From Phyllobacterium zundukense (GTDB lineage: Bacteria > Pseudomonadota > Alphaproteobacteria > Rhizobiales > Rhizobiaceae): a DNA stretch of 64,000 nucleotides. The position numbers and the translations under genes are program-made. The notes beneath the pieces are model-generated. The model did no database searches, was not told where the DNA came from, and saw nothing but the letters and a program-made list of their open reading frames with translations. The DNA is taken from the NCBI RefSeq assembly GCF_002764115.1, contig NZ_CP017945.1, positions 147,009 through 211,008 on the forward strand, written 5' to 3'. Shown piece after piece: positions 16,103 to 24,529 of the stretch; within the stretch, counting starts at the first letter, position 1; each line of letters begins with the position of its first letter.

Positions 16103-17341
16103 TCAAAGGCCGCTGTTTTCAGCTGCGGTCTTGAGCGCGTCTTCGGGTTTTGCCTGACCAAGCAGCGATTCCTGGACGGCCTGCTGGAGCGCCGTTGACA
16201 GCTCCTGATATTTTGGTGTCGTTGGGCGCGGATACATCGCGGCAAGACCAACCTTGGCGGCGGCGATCAGCTCTTCCTGGCCCTTGGATACGGCCGGATC
16301 GTCATAGGAGGAAGCCCAGATCGGCAGACTAAGCTTGGCATACTGGTTCTGCGTTGGCTGCGAGGTCATGAAGGTAATGTATTTCCACGCTTCGTCCGGA
16401 TGCCTGCTGGTCGAGGTGATGCCGAGGCCCATCGAACCGTTGACGGCGGAAACGGTGCTCTTACCCTCAACACCCGGAGCCGGGACAACGCCGACCTTGC
16501 CGGCAACCTTGCTGTCCTTCGGATCATTAGCCATGTTGTACATGTAGGTCCAGTTGAGGGCGAAGGCAGCTTCACCATTCTGGAACACGCGGCGGACGTC
16601 CTCTTCGAGGAATTCCTTGGAATTCGGATTGGTGAGACCGGATTTGTAGCTGTCGACCATGTAGTTCAGCGCATCGAGACCGCCCCCGGTCTGGAACGCC
16701 GGCTTGCCGTCCTTGATGAAGCTGCCGCCATAAGCGCTGACCAGCGTCGTGTAATCGCAGATCGCGGCTTCCGCCTGTGACCAGCTCCACGCGATGGGCG
16801 TTGCAAGCAGGCCCTTGTCCTTGATGGTCTTGGCCTGTTCGGAGAGTTCCGCCCAGGTCTTCGGCGGGGTCTTGATACCGGCCTTTTCCAGGATTTCCTT
16901 GTTGTAGAACAGATATTTGGTATCAAGGATCCACGGCATGCCATAACGCTTGCCGTCATATTCCACCGTGGTCCAGGCGCCGGGAAGAACGCCCGATTTC
17001 ATCTCGGGAGTGACCTTATCGCTTACATCCACAAGGACCTTGTTGGTTGCATATTCGGCGGGCCAGATCACGTCGAAGAGGACAACGTCATAGCCGCCGC
17101 CCGACCCCTGAGCGAGAACCGTCTTGTCATGCAAGCCCTCGTAGGGAACGAATTCCAGGTTGACCGTCACGTCCGGATTGGCCTTGGTAAAGGCGTCTGT
17201 CATTGCGCGGACATCGGCCTCGCTATAGGCGGCCTGGGCCATGAACAGCGCATTGATCTTGGTTTCAGCATGGGCAGGTGAAGCGAGCGCCGCTCCCAGA
17301 AGTGTCGCGCCGAGAAGCGCCGTCTGCATGGATTTCAACAT
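16103..17341 (-). CDS. Extracellular sugar-binding protein of an ABC transporter (SBP family 1)
   Basis: A 412-residue periplasmic binding protein. It has a signal peptide (MLKSMQTALLGATLLGAALASPAHA, cleaved after AHA), then INALFMAQAAYSEADVRAMTDAFTK and the family-1 pattern FVPYEGLHDK and YDVVLFDVIWPAEYATN. GMPWILDTKYLFYNKEIL, typical of CUT1 SBPs, lies around residue 135. AGGAGG precedes the ATG by five bases. It is the first gene of the operon, divergent from the ROK regulator. The substrate is not determined; the SIS and PfkB genes suggest a sugar-amine or sugar acid derivative. Confidence 0.92.
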   Translation of the reverse strand: MLKSMQTALLGATLLGAALASPAHAETKINALFMAQAAYSEADVRAMTDAFTKANPDVTVNLEFVPYEGLHDKTVLAQGSGGGYDVVLFDVIWPAEYATNKVLVDVSDKVTPEMKSGVLPGAWTTVEYDGKRYGMPWILDTKYLFYNKEILEKAGIKTPPKTWAELSEQAKTIKDKGLLATPIAWSWSQAEAAICDYTTLVSAYGGSFIKDGKPAFQTGGGLDALNYMVDSYKSGLTNPNSKEFLEEDVRRVFQNGEAAFALNWTYMYNMANDPKDSKVAGKVGVVPAPGVEGKSTVSAVNGSMGLGITSTSRHPDEAWKYITFMTSQPTQNQYAKLSLPIWASSYDDPAVSKGQEELIAAAKVGLAAMYPRPTTPKYQELSTALQQAVQESLLGQAKPEDALKTAAENSGL

Positions 17342-17562
17342 TATTACCTCCTATTTGGCCTTGGCAGTTTGCGGCGCTGACCATCATGGGCAGAAACCGG
17401 TTCGTCGTTTCAGTCCGAGAGCTTCAACCAGGACCAGCCTGCGACGTATTTGTGTCCAGCCAGTGCTCACGTTCCCCTAAAGACTCTTGTGGTCTTTTAT
17501 TAAATCAATTCTCTTGACTTATTTCTCAATGAATATTCTTCTGGAGTCAAGAGGGGTCGTGA

Positions 17563-18777
17563 ATGGACAGCAAAAGATCGATACGGGCCAAGAGCGGAAC
17601 CAATCTCGGCGGTGCGAGCGCGCATAACCGTCGCATCATGATCGATGCGCTGCGGGTTAATGGCGCACTCTCGCGAGCCGACCTTGCACGCGCAACCGGA
17701 CTGACCCCACAGGCCGTTTCCAACATCATCGAGGAACTGGCCCTGGACGGACTGGTGCGTTCGCAAGCGACCATACGCAAGGGACGCGGCCAGCCAGCGA
17801 CACCCTATCAGTTGGTACCAGAAGGGGCCTTCGCCATTGGTCTACAGATCGATCGCCACGTGACGCGCACGGTCATCGTCAACCTCGTCGGAGAGGTACT
17901 GGTCCAGATGGAAGCCAAGCTGCCACCAGGGGGACCGGCAGAGGGCGTGGTGGTCATTCTCGATCTGATCAGGAAGGCGCGCAAAGCATTGCAGGCGCAG
18001 TCACCGGAGGCAGAAAAACGGCTCGTCGGCCTCGGTGTCGCCATGCCGGGTCCGTTTGGCATCAACACGCTCTACGACGATCCCTGGATGATGACGGCGT
18101 GGCAGAATTTCCCGCTCATCGACACGATCGCCGAGGGGACCGGGCTTGAAGTCGCGCTGCAGAACGACGCTGCGGCGGCAGCAACAGCCGAACGCCTGCT
18201 TGGCGCGGCACATGGACTCGACCACGCGATCTGCATCTATTTCGGTTACGGTCTCGGAACCGGATTGATCCTCAACGGCGAACTCTACGGCGGCGCCCAT
18301 TCCAATGCCGGCGAAATCGGCATGATCCTCGCCCTTGTGCCGGGTGACGGCCCCGATGTCGAACCGTTGGAGCACTATGCTTCCATGGCTGCGCTGTGCA
18401 AACTGCTTGAACTCGATCCATCCGAGCCCGAGCTCTTCGCCATGGTCACGGAAGCTGTAACCCGCGGTGGTCCGAAGGTGGAACAGTGGATCAGCAACGT
18501 CGCCCAAAGACTGCGCCGGACGGTGCAGGCACTGGAATCGATCTTCGATCCGCAAACGATCATTTTGTGTGGCGGCGCCCCACGCGCACTGATCGACCGC
18601 CTTGTCGCAGAAATAGGGCCATTGCTCCCATCAATCGCCGACCGCGCAAGTCGCTATCCCGAAGCGAGGCTTCAGGCGGGGCTCGCCGATCCCTGGTCGG
18701 TTGCTCTCGGCGCCGCAGCCGAGCCGATCGCGCGGACTTTTGATCCGCGCTTTTCGGCCATTCTCAAGACTGCCTAG
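17563..18777 (+). CDS. ROK-family transcriptional regulator (NagC/XylR type)
   Basis: A 404-residue regulator. The N-terminal winged helix is LSRADLARATGLTPQAVSNIIEEL (begins near residue 36; recognition part TPQAVSNII). A ROK sugar-sensing domain follows with LGVAMPGPFG, a sugar-binding NDAAAAATAERL and FGYGLGTGLILNGELYGGAHSNAGEIG. The cysteine zinc motif of many ROK proteins (C-x-C-G-x2-G-C) is missing after the GEIG stretch, so it is probably a pure regulator with altered sensing. Divergent from the SBP gene, it most likely represses the sugar operon. The stop overlaps the convergent aminotransferase by 4 bp. Confidence 0.88.
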   Translation: MDSKRSIRAKSGTNLGGASAHNRRIMIDALRVNGALSRADLARATGLTPQAVSNIIEELALDGLVRSQATIRKGRGQPATPYQLVPEGAFAIGLQIDRHVTRTVIVNLVGEVLVQMEAKLPPGGPAEGVVVILDLIRKARKALQAQSPEAEKRLVGLGVAMPGPFGINTLYDDPWMMTAWQNFPLIDTIAEGTGLEVALQNDAAAAATAERLLGAAHGLDHAICIYFGYGLGTGLILNGELYGGAHSNAGEIGMILALVPGDGPDVEPLEHYASMAALCKLLELDPSEPELFAMVTEAVTRGGPKVEQWISNVAQRLRRTVQALESIFDPQTIILCGGAPRALIDRLVAEIGPLLPSIADRASRYPEARLQAGLADPWSVALGAAAEPIARTFDPRFSAILKTA

Positions 18778-20102
18778 GCAGCGCTTTTGATCGCGTCTCC
18801 CAGCATGGAGACCATGGTGCCGATCTGTTCCTTCTCCACAATCAATGGCGGGGAGAGGGCAATGGTATCGCCAGTAACGCGGACCAGCAGGCCCTTGTTG
18901 AAGCAATCGACGAAAATGTCATAGCCCCGCGCGCCTGCTGCATCGGGCCGCGATGACAATTCAATACCTGCGACCAGACCGATGGTGCGGATATCGACGA
19001 TATTCGGAAGATCTTTCAGGCTGTGCATCGCATCCTGCCAATGATCGGCAAGTTCTGCCGCACGGGTCAGCAGGCTCTCCTCCTCGTAGATTTCTAGCGT
19101 TGCCAGACCCGCAGCACACGCTGCAGGATGCCCCGAATAGGTGTAACCGTGGAAGAGTTCGATCTGACTTTCCGGACCGTTCATCATCGCTTCATAGATG
19201 GCTTCGCTGGCGAAAACCGCACCCATGGGCAGAGCGCCATTGGTCAGGCCCTTGGCAGTGGTGACAAGGTCCGGCACGACGCCGAAATAATCGACGGCAA
19301 AGGGCGTGCCGAGACGTCCGAAACCGGTGATGACCTCATCGAAAATCAGCAGAATGCCGTGCTTCTTGCTGATGGCGCGCAGACGCTCGAGATAACCCTT
19401 TGGCGGCAGAAGCACGCCGGTCGAACCGGCGACGGGCTCGACAATCACCGCAGCGATGGTCTCGGCACCATGCAGGGCGACCAAACTTTCAAGATCATCG
19501 GCGAGGTCGGCGCCGTGTTCAGGCAATCCCTTGACGAAGGAATTGCGCACCGGATCATGCGTATGGCGCAAATGATCGACGCCGGGAAGGAGCGGAAAAA
19601 CGCGGCGGTTATTGACAAGACCACCAACCGAAATGCCGCCAAAGCCGACGCCATGATAACCACGCTCACGGCCAATGACGCGGGTGCGAGTGCCCTGTCC
19701 TATGGAGCGCTGGTAGGCGATGGCGATTTTCAGCGCCGTATCGACTGATTCCGATCCGGAACCGGTGAAGAATATCTTGGTGAGACCGGCTACTTTGCCG
19801 CCCGGCGCACGCGCTGCCAGCTTCTCGGCAAAATCGAAGACGATCGGATGACCCATTTGGAACGACGGCGCATAGTCCATGGTCATCAACTGGCGTGCCA
19901 CGGCATCGGCAATCTTCTCGCGGCCGTGGCCGGCATTGACGCACCAGAGACCCGCGGTGCCATCGAGCACCTGACCACCATCGACATCGGTGTAGTACAT
20001 GCCTTTGGCAGCGGCGAGCAGGCGCGGGGCGGCCTTGAACTGGCGGTTCGCCGTGAACGGCATCCAGTAGTTTTCGAGTGACGGCGTGTTGGACATCAGC
20101 AT
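18774..20102 (-). CDS. Omega-amino acid--pyruvate aminotransferase (class III)
   Basis: A 442-residue PLP enzyme that moves the amino group of beta-alanine or another omega-amino donor to pyruvate. Family landmarks: LENYWMPFTANRQFK at the N-terminus, FFTGSGSESVDTALK (PLP phosphate), RERGYHGVGFGG, FDEVITGFGRLG with the PLP-ring Asp, and TTAKGLTNGALP with the Schiff-base Lys near residue 287. I placed the start at ATG 20102, where GAGGAG lies eight bases upstream; a longer open frame to 20423 lacks conservation. It is divergent from a PuuR-like repressor, which suggests induction by a polyamine or amino-acid derivative. Confidence 0.9.
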   Translation of the reverse strand: MLMSNTPSLENYWMPFTANRQFKAAPRLLAAAKGMYYTDVDGGQVLDGTAGLWCVNAGHGREKIADAVARQLMTMDYAPSFQMGHPIVFDFAEKLAARAPGGKVAGLTKIFFTGSGSESVDTALKIAIAYQRSIGQGTRTRVIGRERGYHGVGFGGISVGGLVNNRRVFPLLPGVDHLRHTHDPVRNSFVKGLPEHGADLADDLESLVALHGAETIAAVIVEPVAGSTGVLLPPKGYLERLRAISKKHGILLIFDEVITGFGRLGTPFAVDYFGVVPDLVTTAKGLTNGALPMGAVFASEAIYEAMMNGPESQIELFHGYTYSGHPAACAAGLATLEIYEEESLLTRAAELADHWQDAMHSLKDLPNIVDIRTIGLVAGIELSSRPDAAGARGYDIFVDCFNKGLLVRVTGDTIALSPPLIVEKEQIGTMVSMLGDAIKSAA

Positions 20103-20250
20103 AGGGGGGACTCCTCTTCTCGCGCAAGAGAGCCATGCTTTGCATTGCCCAACAAGTCCTTTTCTATGAGCATTCAAGCTATTGATATTGTTGTATCGAT
20201 GTAGAAAATTTTCTTTATATGAAACATATGAAACAGCGGGGAAGCGGACC

Positions 20251-20799
20251 ATGAGCATCGATCTTGGCGGACGATTGCGTTTTCTGCGCGAACGGCACGG
20301 ATTGTCCCAGCGAGAACTCGCCAAGCGCGCCGGTGTGACAAACTCCACGATCTCGCTGATTGAATCCAACCAGACGAACCCTTCTGTGGGTGCGCTGAAA
20401 CGCATTCTCGATGGGATACCCATCGGGCTTGCCGAGTTTTTTGCCCTGGAACCCGATCGCAGGCAGAAGGTGTTCTACGAGTCACGCGAACTGGTTGAGA
20501 TCGGCAAGGGTAATATTTCCTACCGCCAGATCGGGGAGAACCTGTTCGGCCGGGCGCTGCAAATATTGAAGGAACGCTACGAGCCCGGCGGCGATACCGG
20601 CAAGGTACCGCTGGTACATGAGGGCGAGGAGGGTGGCGTCGTCATTAGCGGGCGGATCGAGGTAACCGTCGATGATGAGCGGCGCATTCTCGGCCCGGGC
20701 GATGCCTATTACTTCGAAAGCCGCCGTCCGCATCGCTTTCGCTGCATTGGTCCGAACCCATGCGAAGTGATCAGCGCCTGCACGCCGCCAACGTTCTGA
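20251..20799 (+). CDS. XRE-cupin transcriptional regulator (PuuR-like)
   Basis: A 182-residue protein. The N-terminal XRE helix-turn-helix (LRFLRERHGLSQRELAK, then VTNSTISLIESNQTNPSVG, residues about 9-45) is followed by a C-terminal cupin (VPLVHEGEEGGVVISGRIEVTV and GPGDAYYFESRRPHRF, residues about 110-165). This layout is that of PuuR-type repressors that sense polyamines or related amines. The ATG at 20251 is used because it starts the HTH domain; the frame upstream is non-conserved. The gene is divergent from the omega-aminotransferase, so it likely controls it. Confidence 0.87.
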   Translation: MSIDLGGRLRFLRERHGLSQRELAKRAGVTNSTISLIESNQTNPSVGALKRILDGIPIGLAEFFALEPDRRQKVFYESRELVEIGKGNISYRQIGENLFGRALQILKERYEPGGDTGKVPLVHEGEEGGVVISGRIEVTVDDERRILGPGDAYYFESRRPHRFRCIGPNPCEVISACTPPTF

Positions 20800-20802
20800 T
20801 TC

Positions 20803-21390
20803 CTATCGCAGCGACGAGAACCAGGCGATGAGTTCCGCACTGTTGCGCAGGCCATAAGCGCGCATGAGACGGGCACGGTGCGCTTCGATGGTGCGCTTCG
20901 ACAAGCCTATCTCCTCCGCAATCTGCGCATTGGTCTTGCCTTGGGAGACCAGGGTCAGCACCTGTTTTTGCCGATCGGAGATGAGACTGGCATTCCCAGC
21001 AACGGCGCGGTTCATCGGCTCGAAACAATAGAGCGCTTCGGCAAACGGGGCGGCCTGGTTGCGGCTGCGCCCGCGCACCCGGCACCAGAAGCTTGAACCG
21101 TCGCGGCGGCGCATGATGCGCTCGTCATAATAGACGTGCCCGCCGGCAAAATTCGTCCGCCACATCTCACCGGTACGCACGAAGTCCCGGATCTTCGGAT
21201 ACAGCCTGCTGAAACTCTGGTCGATCAGTTCATCGCGTTCGTAACCAAACTCTTCCGCGAATTCGAAATTGCAATCGCGTATGATACGGTGCGTAGCATA
21301 GACCATCGGCACCGGCAGGTCGGTCAGCCAGAAGCGTCTAGCGCTTCCAGAACTTGGAATGTCGGACTTGGGAAACTCCGGTGCTGTCAT
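20803..21390 (-). CDS. PAS-LuxR transcriptional regulator
   Basis: A 195-residue protein with an N-terminal PAS domain (LPVPMVYATHRIIRDCN, FGYERDELIDQSFSRLYP, RRDGSSFWCRVRGR; residues about 25-125). A C-terminal LuxR/GerE helix-turn-helix follows (SDRQKQVLTLVSQGKTNAQIAEE and LSKRTIEAHRARLM, residues about 137-185). It resembles short PAS-LuxR proteins without a receiver domain. It is divergent from the CoA-transferase pair with about 80 bp between them, so it may control them; this is inference. Confidence 0.85.
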   Translation of the reverse strand: MTAPEFPKSDIPSSGSARRFWLTDLPVPMVYATHRIIRDCNFEFAEEFGYERDELIDQSFSRLYPKIRDFVRTGEMWRTNFAGGHVYYDERIMRRRDGSSFWCRVRGRSRNQAAPFAEALYCFEPMNRAVAGNASLISDRQKQVLTLVSQGKTNAQIAEEIGLSKRTIEAHRARLMRAYGLRNSAELIAWFSSLR

Positions 21391-21470
21391 GCAGTATTAA
21401 TACGACTACCTGTGCTGCCAAGACAAGCCATACCGTTGATGGCAGAGGATGGAGAAATGGGAGACTATTC

Positions 21471-22193
21471 TTGAGAAAAGTTCATTCAAAAGTAAGCGCC
21501 GCGCTTGACGGTCTGCTGTTCGACGGCATGACCATCATGGCCGGCGGTTTCGGCCTGTGCGGCATTCCCGAGGCGCTGATCTATGCGATCCGCGACTCAG
21601 GCGTCAAGGATTTGACCGTGATCTCGAATAATGCGGGCGTCGATGGCATTGGCCTGGGCGTCCTCTTGGAAACACGGCAGATCCGGAAGATGGTCTCGTC
21701 CTATGTCGGCGAGAACAAGCTGTTCGCCCAGCAATACCTGTCGGGCGAGCTGGAGCTGGAATTCAATCCGCAGGGCACGCTCGCCGAGCGCATCCGCGCC
21801 GGCGGTGCGGGCATTCCGGCCTTCTATACCAAGACCGGCGTCGGTACCATCATTGCCGACGGGAAGGACGTGCGTGAGTTCGACGGCGAGTCCTATGTGA
21901 TGGAGCGTGGCCTGTTTGCCGATCTTTCCATCGTCCACGCCTTCAAGGGCGATACGGAAGGCAATCTCGTCTACCGGAAGACGGCGCGCAATTTCAATCC
22001 GATCATGGCGACGGCTGCCAAGATCACCGTGGCCGAGGTCGAACACCTGGTTGACGCGGGCAAGATCGATCCAGACCATGTCCACACGCCCGGCATCTTC
22101 GTCAAGCGCATCGTGCATGTGCCAAATCCCGTCAAACATATCGAACAGCGGACCACCCGCCCACGTATCATTGCTGCAAGTGAGGTGAAATAA
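21471..22193 (+). CDS. 3-oxoacid CoA-transferase subunit A
   Basis: Alpha subunit of a succinyl-CoA:3-ketoacid (or 3-oxoadipate) CoA-transferase that moves CoA from succinyl-CoA to acetoacetate or beta-ketoadipate. The 240-residue product has the CoA-transferase I motif [19 protein letters not shown] near residue 20 and the segment TISNNAG-like [14 protein letters not shown]. The best start is TTG at 21471: GGGAGA lies six bases upstream, the length then fits the family, and the ATG further upstream at 21354 would add an unconserved tail. Followed after 1 bp by subunit B. Whether it is ScoA or PcaI cannot be decided from sequence alone. Confidence 0.9.
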   Translation: MRKVHSKVSAALDGLLFDGMTIMAGGFGLCGIPEALIYAIRDSGVKDLTVISNNAGVDGIGLGVLLETRQIRKMVSSYVGENKLFAQQYLSGELELEFNPQGTLAERIRAGGAGIPAFYTKTGVGTIIADGKDVREFDGESYVMERGLFADLSIVHAFKGDTEGNLVYRKTARNFNPIMATAAKITVAEVEHLVDAGKIDPDHVHTPGIFVKRIVHVPNPVKHIEQRTTRPRIIAASEVK

Positions 22194-22194
22194 G

Positions 22195-22836
22195 ATGGCC
22201 TGGACACGCGATCAGATGGCCGAACGGGCCGCACAGGAATTGCAGGACGGCTTCTACGTCAATCTCGGCATTGGCATTCCGACCCTCGTGGCGAATTACA
22301 TTCCGACGGGCATGAGCGTTCAATTGCAGAGCGAGAACGGTATGCTCGGCATGGGGCCTTTTCCCTATGAGGGCGAGGAAGACGCCGACCTCATCAATGC
22401 CGGCAAGCAGACGATCACCGAACTGCCGACCACCAGCTATTTCTCCGGTGCCGACAGCTTCGGCATGATCCGCGGCGGCCATATCGACCTGTCCATTCTG
22501 GGTGCGATGCAGGTTGCCCGCAATGGTGACCTCGCCAACTGGATGGTGCCGGGCAAGATGGTCAAGGGCATGGGCGGCGCCATGGATCTCGTCGCCGGCG
22601 TCAAAAAGGTCGTTGTCGTCATGGAACATGAGGCCAAGGGCGAAGCAAAGCTGCTGGAGCAATGCACGCTGCCGCTGACCGGCCAGCGCGTCACCGATCT
22701 GGTGATCACCGACCTCGGCGTCTTCACCATCGAACGGCGCGGCGAACCAAAAATGACGCTAATCGAAATCGCGCCGGGTGTCACGGTCGACGAGATCAAG
22801 GCCAAGACGCAGGCGACATTCGACGTTGCGGTCTAA
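22195..22836 (+). CDS. 3-oxoacid CoA-transferase subunit B
   Basis: Beta subunit carrying the catalytic glutamate. The 213-residue product has [15 protein letters not shown], then the CoA-transferase active-site stretch [12 protein letters not shown] (Glu of SENG, near residue 46), and [14 protein letters not shown] and [16 protein letters not shown] further on. Its start is 1 bp after the subunit A stop, so the two are co-translated at equal dosage. A role in degrading ketone bodies/polyhydroxybutyrate or in the last CoA-activation step of the beta-ketoadipate pathway is possible. Confidence 0.92.
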   Translation: MAWTRDQMAERAAQELQDGFYVNLGIGIPTLVANYIPTGMSVQLQSENGMLGMGPFPYEGEEDADLINAGKQTITELPTTSYFSGADSFGMIRGGHIDLSILGAMQVARNGDLANWMVPGKMVKGMGGAMDLVAGVKKVVVVMEHEAKGEAKLLEQCTLPLTGQRVTDLVITDLGVFTIERRGEPKMTLIEIAPGVTVDEIKAKTQATFDVAV

Positions 22837-22884
22837 AGAGACAAAAACATTGACGGCTGGCGAACTCGAAAACTCGCCAGTCGA

Positions 22885-23067
22885 TTACCTGGTTCTCTCA
22901 ACAACACAATCCGGGCTCTTGCCGGGGAAACGGGGGTCGTGGTCGACGCAGGCTGCGTCATAGCGGAAACTGCCATAATAGACGCGGGCACAGCCGGAGA
23001 GCAGCGAAGCAAATGTTACAAGTACCAGAAATAGGGCTGTGGAATATTTTCTGGGAAGAGGGTTCAT
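22885..23067 (-). CDS. Small lipoprotein, unknown function
   Basis: A 60-residue product with a lipoprotein signal: a short basic N-terminus (MNPLPRKYS), a hydrophobic stretch (TALFLVLVTFAS), and the lipobox LSGC giving a lipidated Cys near residue 26. A short mature part with one further Cys pair (YDAACVDHD, SPDCVVERTR) follows. The start at 23067 is chosen because it opens the signal sequence; the frame extends upstream to 23250 without conservation or a signal. I do not recognise the family. Confidence 0.68.
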   Translation of the reverse strand: MNPLPRKYSTALFLVLVTFASLLSGCARVYYGSFRYDAACVDHDPRFPGKSPDCVVERTR

Positions 23068-23332
23068 TTTCTTCGCATCGCTCCTATATATAGCCAGTTG
23101 CAAATGACACAGTGGCGTAACAATCCACTGATATTCTTCAGCAATTGGTCGAGTTAACAGTCGGCAATTTAAACATTCTACCGAAATCTGGTGCCACAAT
23201 AAGGCAGGTTCCACTCGGGCTTTCCGTTCACGTTTTTTGTGAAGCGTCATAAAAGGCTTGATCGAGCGCGATGGACGTATAAGTTCGGCCTTCCGATTTG
23301 TTAACCAAACCTTTCACGTTAGGAGCAAAGCG

Positions 23333-23593
23333 ATGAACAACAGCGACTATTCATTGCCAGAAGCAATTTCCACTGCGCTAGCCAATGGTACAAATATTGT
23401 CAGGGCATTTCGCGAACAATTCGGATATTCCGTCGAGGATCTGGCCGTTGCGTGCGGTCTGACCAACCTTGAAATCGAAACAATTGAAAGCGGTCAGAAT
23501 TCCGACCCAAGCAAGCTGGAGCGCATTGCCCATGCGCTCGGTCTTCCGAACAATGCAATGAACCTTGAAGATTCAAAGCGCCTAAGCGCCTGA
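23333..23593 (+). CDS. Small XRE-family DNA-binding protein
   Basis: An 86-residue protein consisting of little more than a Cro/C1 helix-turn-helix: IVRAFREQFGYSVEDLAVACG and LTNLEIETIESGQNSDPSKLE (residues about 20-62), ending in HALGLP. The ATG at 23333 follows AGGAGC (RBS) by six bases. It is flanked by a small lipoprotein gene and a strong bidirectional terminator, so it is monocistronic. The target is unknown. Confidence 0.8.
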   Translation: MNNSDYSLPEAISTALANGTNIVRAFREQFGYSVEDLAVACGLTNLEIETIESGQNSDPSKLERIAHALGLPNNAMNLEDSKRLSA

Positions 23594-23620
23594 AATCATT
23601 AAATTAATAAATCGGTACTC

Positions 23621-23661
23621 AAAAAGCTGCCAGAGCCAAATCCCAACTCTGGCAGCTTTTT
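23621..23661. terminator. Bidirectional intrinsic terminator
   Basis: A perfect 15-bp inverted repeat: AAAAAGCTGCCAGAG (23621-23635) and CTCTGGCAGCTTTTT (23647-23661). It serves the small XRE gene from the left and the convergent hydrolase operon from the right. Confidence 0.9.
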
Positions 23662-23667
23662 GCTATT

Positions 23668-24501
23668 CTATAGGCAAAGCAATTTTCGTGTCAGTGGATG
23701 ATCAGGTTCCATCAGTCCCTCGATTATGTCGGCATGATGCCTGCCAGGCTCTTCGACCGCTTCGACACGGCAATCAAAACCCGACCAGATATTGGCAAGC
23801 AGAGCGTTCTGACGCACGAATTCGGGCCGTTCCCCAGCGCCGACCCATGCGGTCACGTCGATGCTTTCCTGCGGCTCCAGAAGGGCAGGACTCTCCAGCC
23901 GTGCCTCGACCGCATCGAGATGCAGTGTTTCATTCATTTCGGTCTTCATTAGCGGCCGCAGATCGACAAGCGCGGATATCGGCACCGTCTTGCGAATGCG
24001 GTGCCTGACGGCATGCGCCAGCGGCGATGTCGATGACACCATGCGGGCGACAAGATGTCCGCCAGCCGAATGACCCGTCAGGTGGATTGGACCTGCAACC
24101 TCGCTTGCAGCACGGGTAATGGCCGATCCCACCTGCACGGTGATGTCGCTGATGCGGACCTCCGGGCACAGGGCGTAAGAGGGCACGGCAACGGCGAACC
24201 CGTTAGCCACCGCTCCTTTTGCCAGGTGCGACCAGGCGGATTTGTCGAAATCTTCCATCCAGTAGCCGCCATGGACGAAGACGGCAAGACCATTCAAATC
24301 GCCCCAGGGCATGAACAGGTCGAGCCGATTGCGCGCATGTTGGCCATAGCTGAGATCAGCCTTCAGAAGGCCTTTCTCCTTCATTTCCTCGCGAAATTGT
24401 GCGGCGAGGGCGAGCCATTTGGCCGGATATTCATAACCGCCCGGAATATAGGCAAAGTTCGAGTAGGCATCGTCCCAGTCGATAGCGTCACCCGTGTTCA
24501 T
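23668..24501 (-). CDS. Alpha/beta hydrolase, kynurenine formamidase-like
   Basis: A 277-residue serine hydrolase. The oxyanion motif HGGYWMEDFDK (HGGxW, residues about 73-83) and the nucleophile elbow LTGHSAGGHLVARM (Ser near residue 147) are those of the animal-type arylformamidase/esterase group; GRHHADIIEGL supplies the C-terminal His. Arylformamidase cleaves N-formylkynurenine to kynurenine and formate. The gene is the last of the tryptophan-type importer operon (28-bp gap) and lies opposite kynureninase and tryptophan dioxygenase, the two neighbouring pathway steps. The formamidase call rests on this context plus motifs; it is not the metal-dependent bacterial KynB fold. Start at 24501 follows GGGGGGAGCAATCC. 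Confidence 0.72.
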   Translation of the reverse strand: MNTGDAIDWDDAYSNFAYIPGGYEYPAKWLALAAQFREEMKEKGLLKADLSYGQHARNRLDLFMPWGDLNGLAVFVHGGYWMEDFDKSAWSHLAKGAVANGFAVAVPSYALCPEVRISDITVQVGSAITRAASEVAGPIHLTGHSAGGHLVARMVSSTSPLAHAVRHRIRKTVPISALVDLRPLMKTEMNETLHLDAVEARLESPALLEPQESIDVTAWVGAGERPEFVRQNALLANIWSGFDCRVEAVEEPGRHHADIIEGLMEPDHPLTRKLLCL

Positions 24502-24529
24502 GGATTGCTCCCCCCGTAGCGGCCCAAAC

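Noticed and set aside
20103..20423. Upstream extension of the omega-aminotransferase frame
   Set aside because: The added 107 residues are unconserved, run across the PuuR-like promoter and start, and the Shine-Dalgarno before 20102 fixes the real start.
22854..22883. Inverted repeat after the CoA-transferase B gene, considered as a terminator
   Set aside because: The stem has a mismatch and is not followed by T residues, and it touches the end of the small lipoprotein gene; too weak to call.
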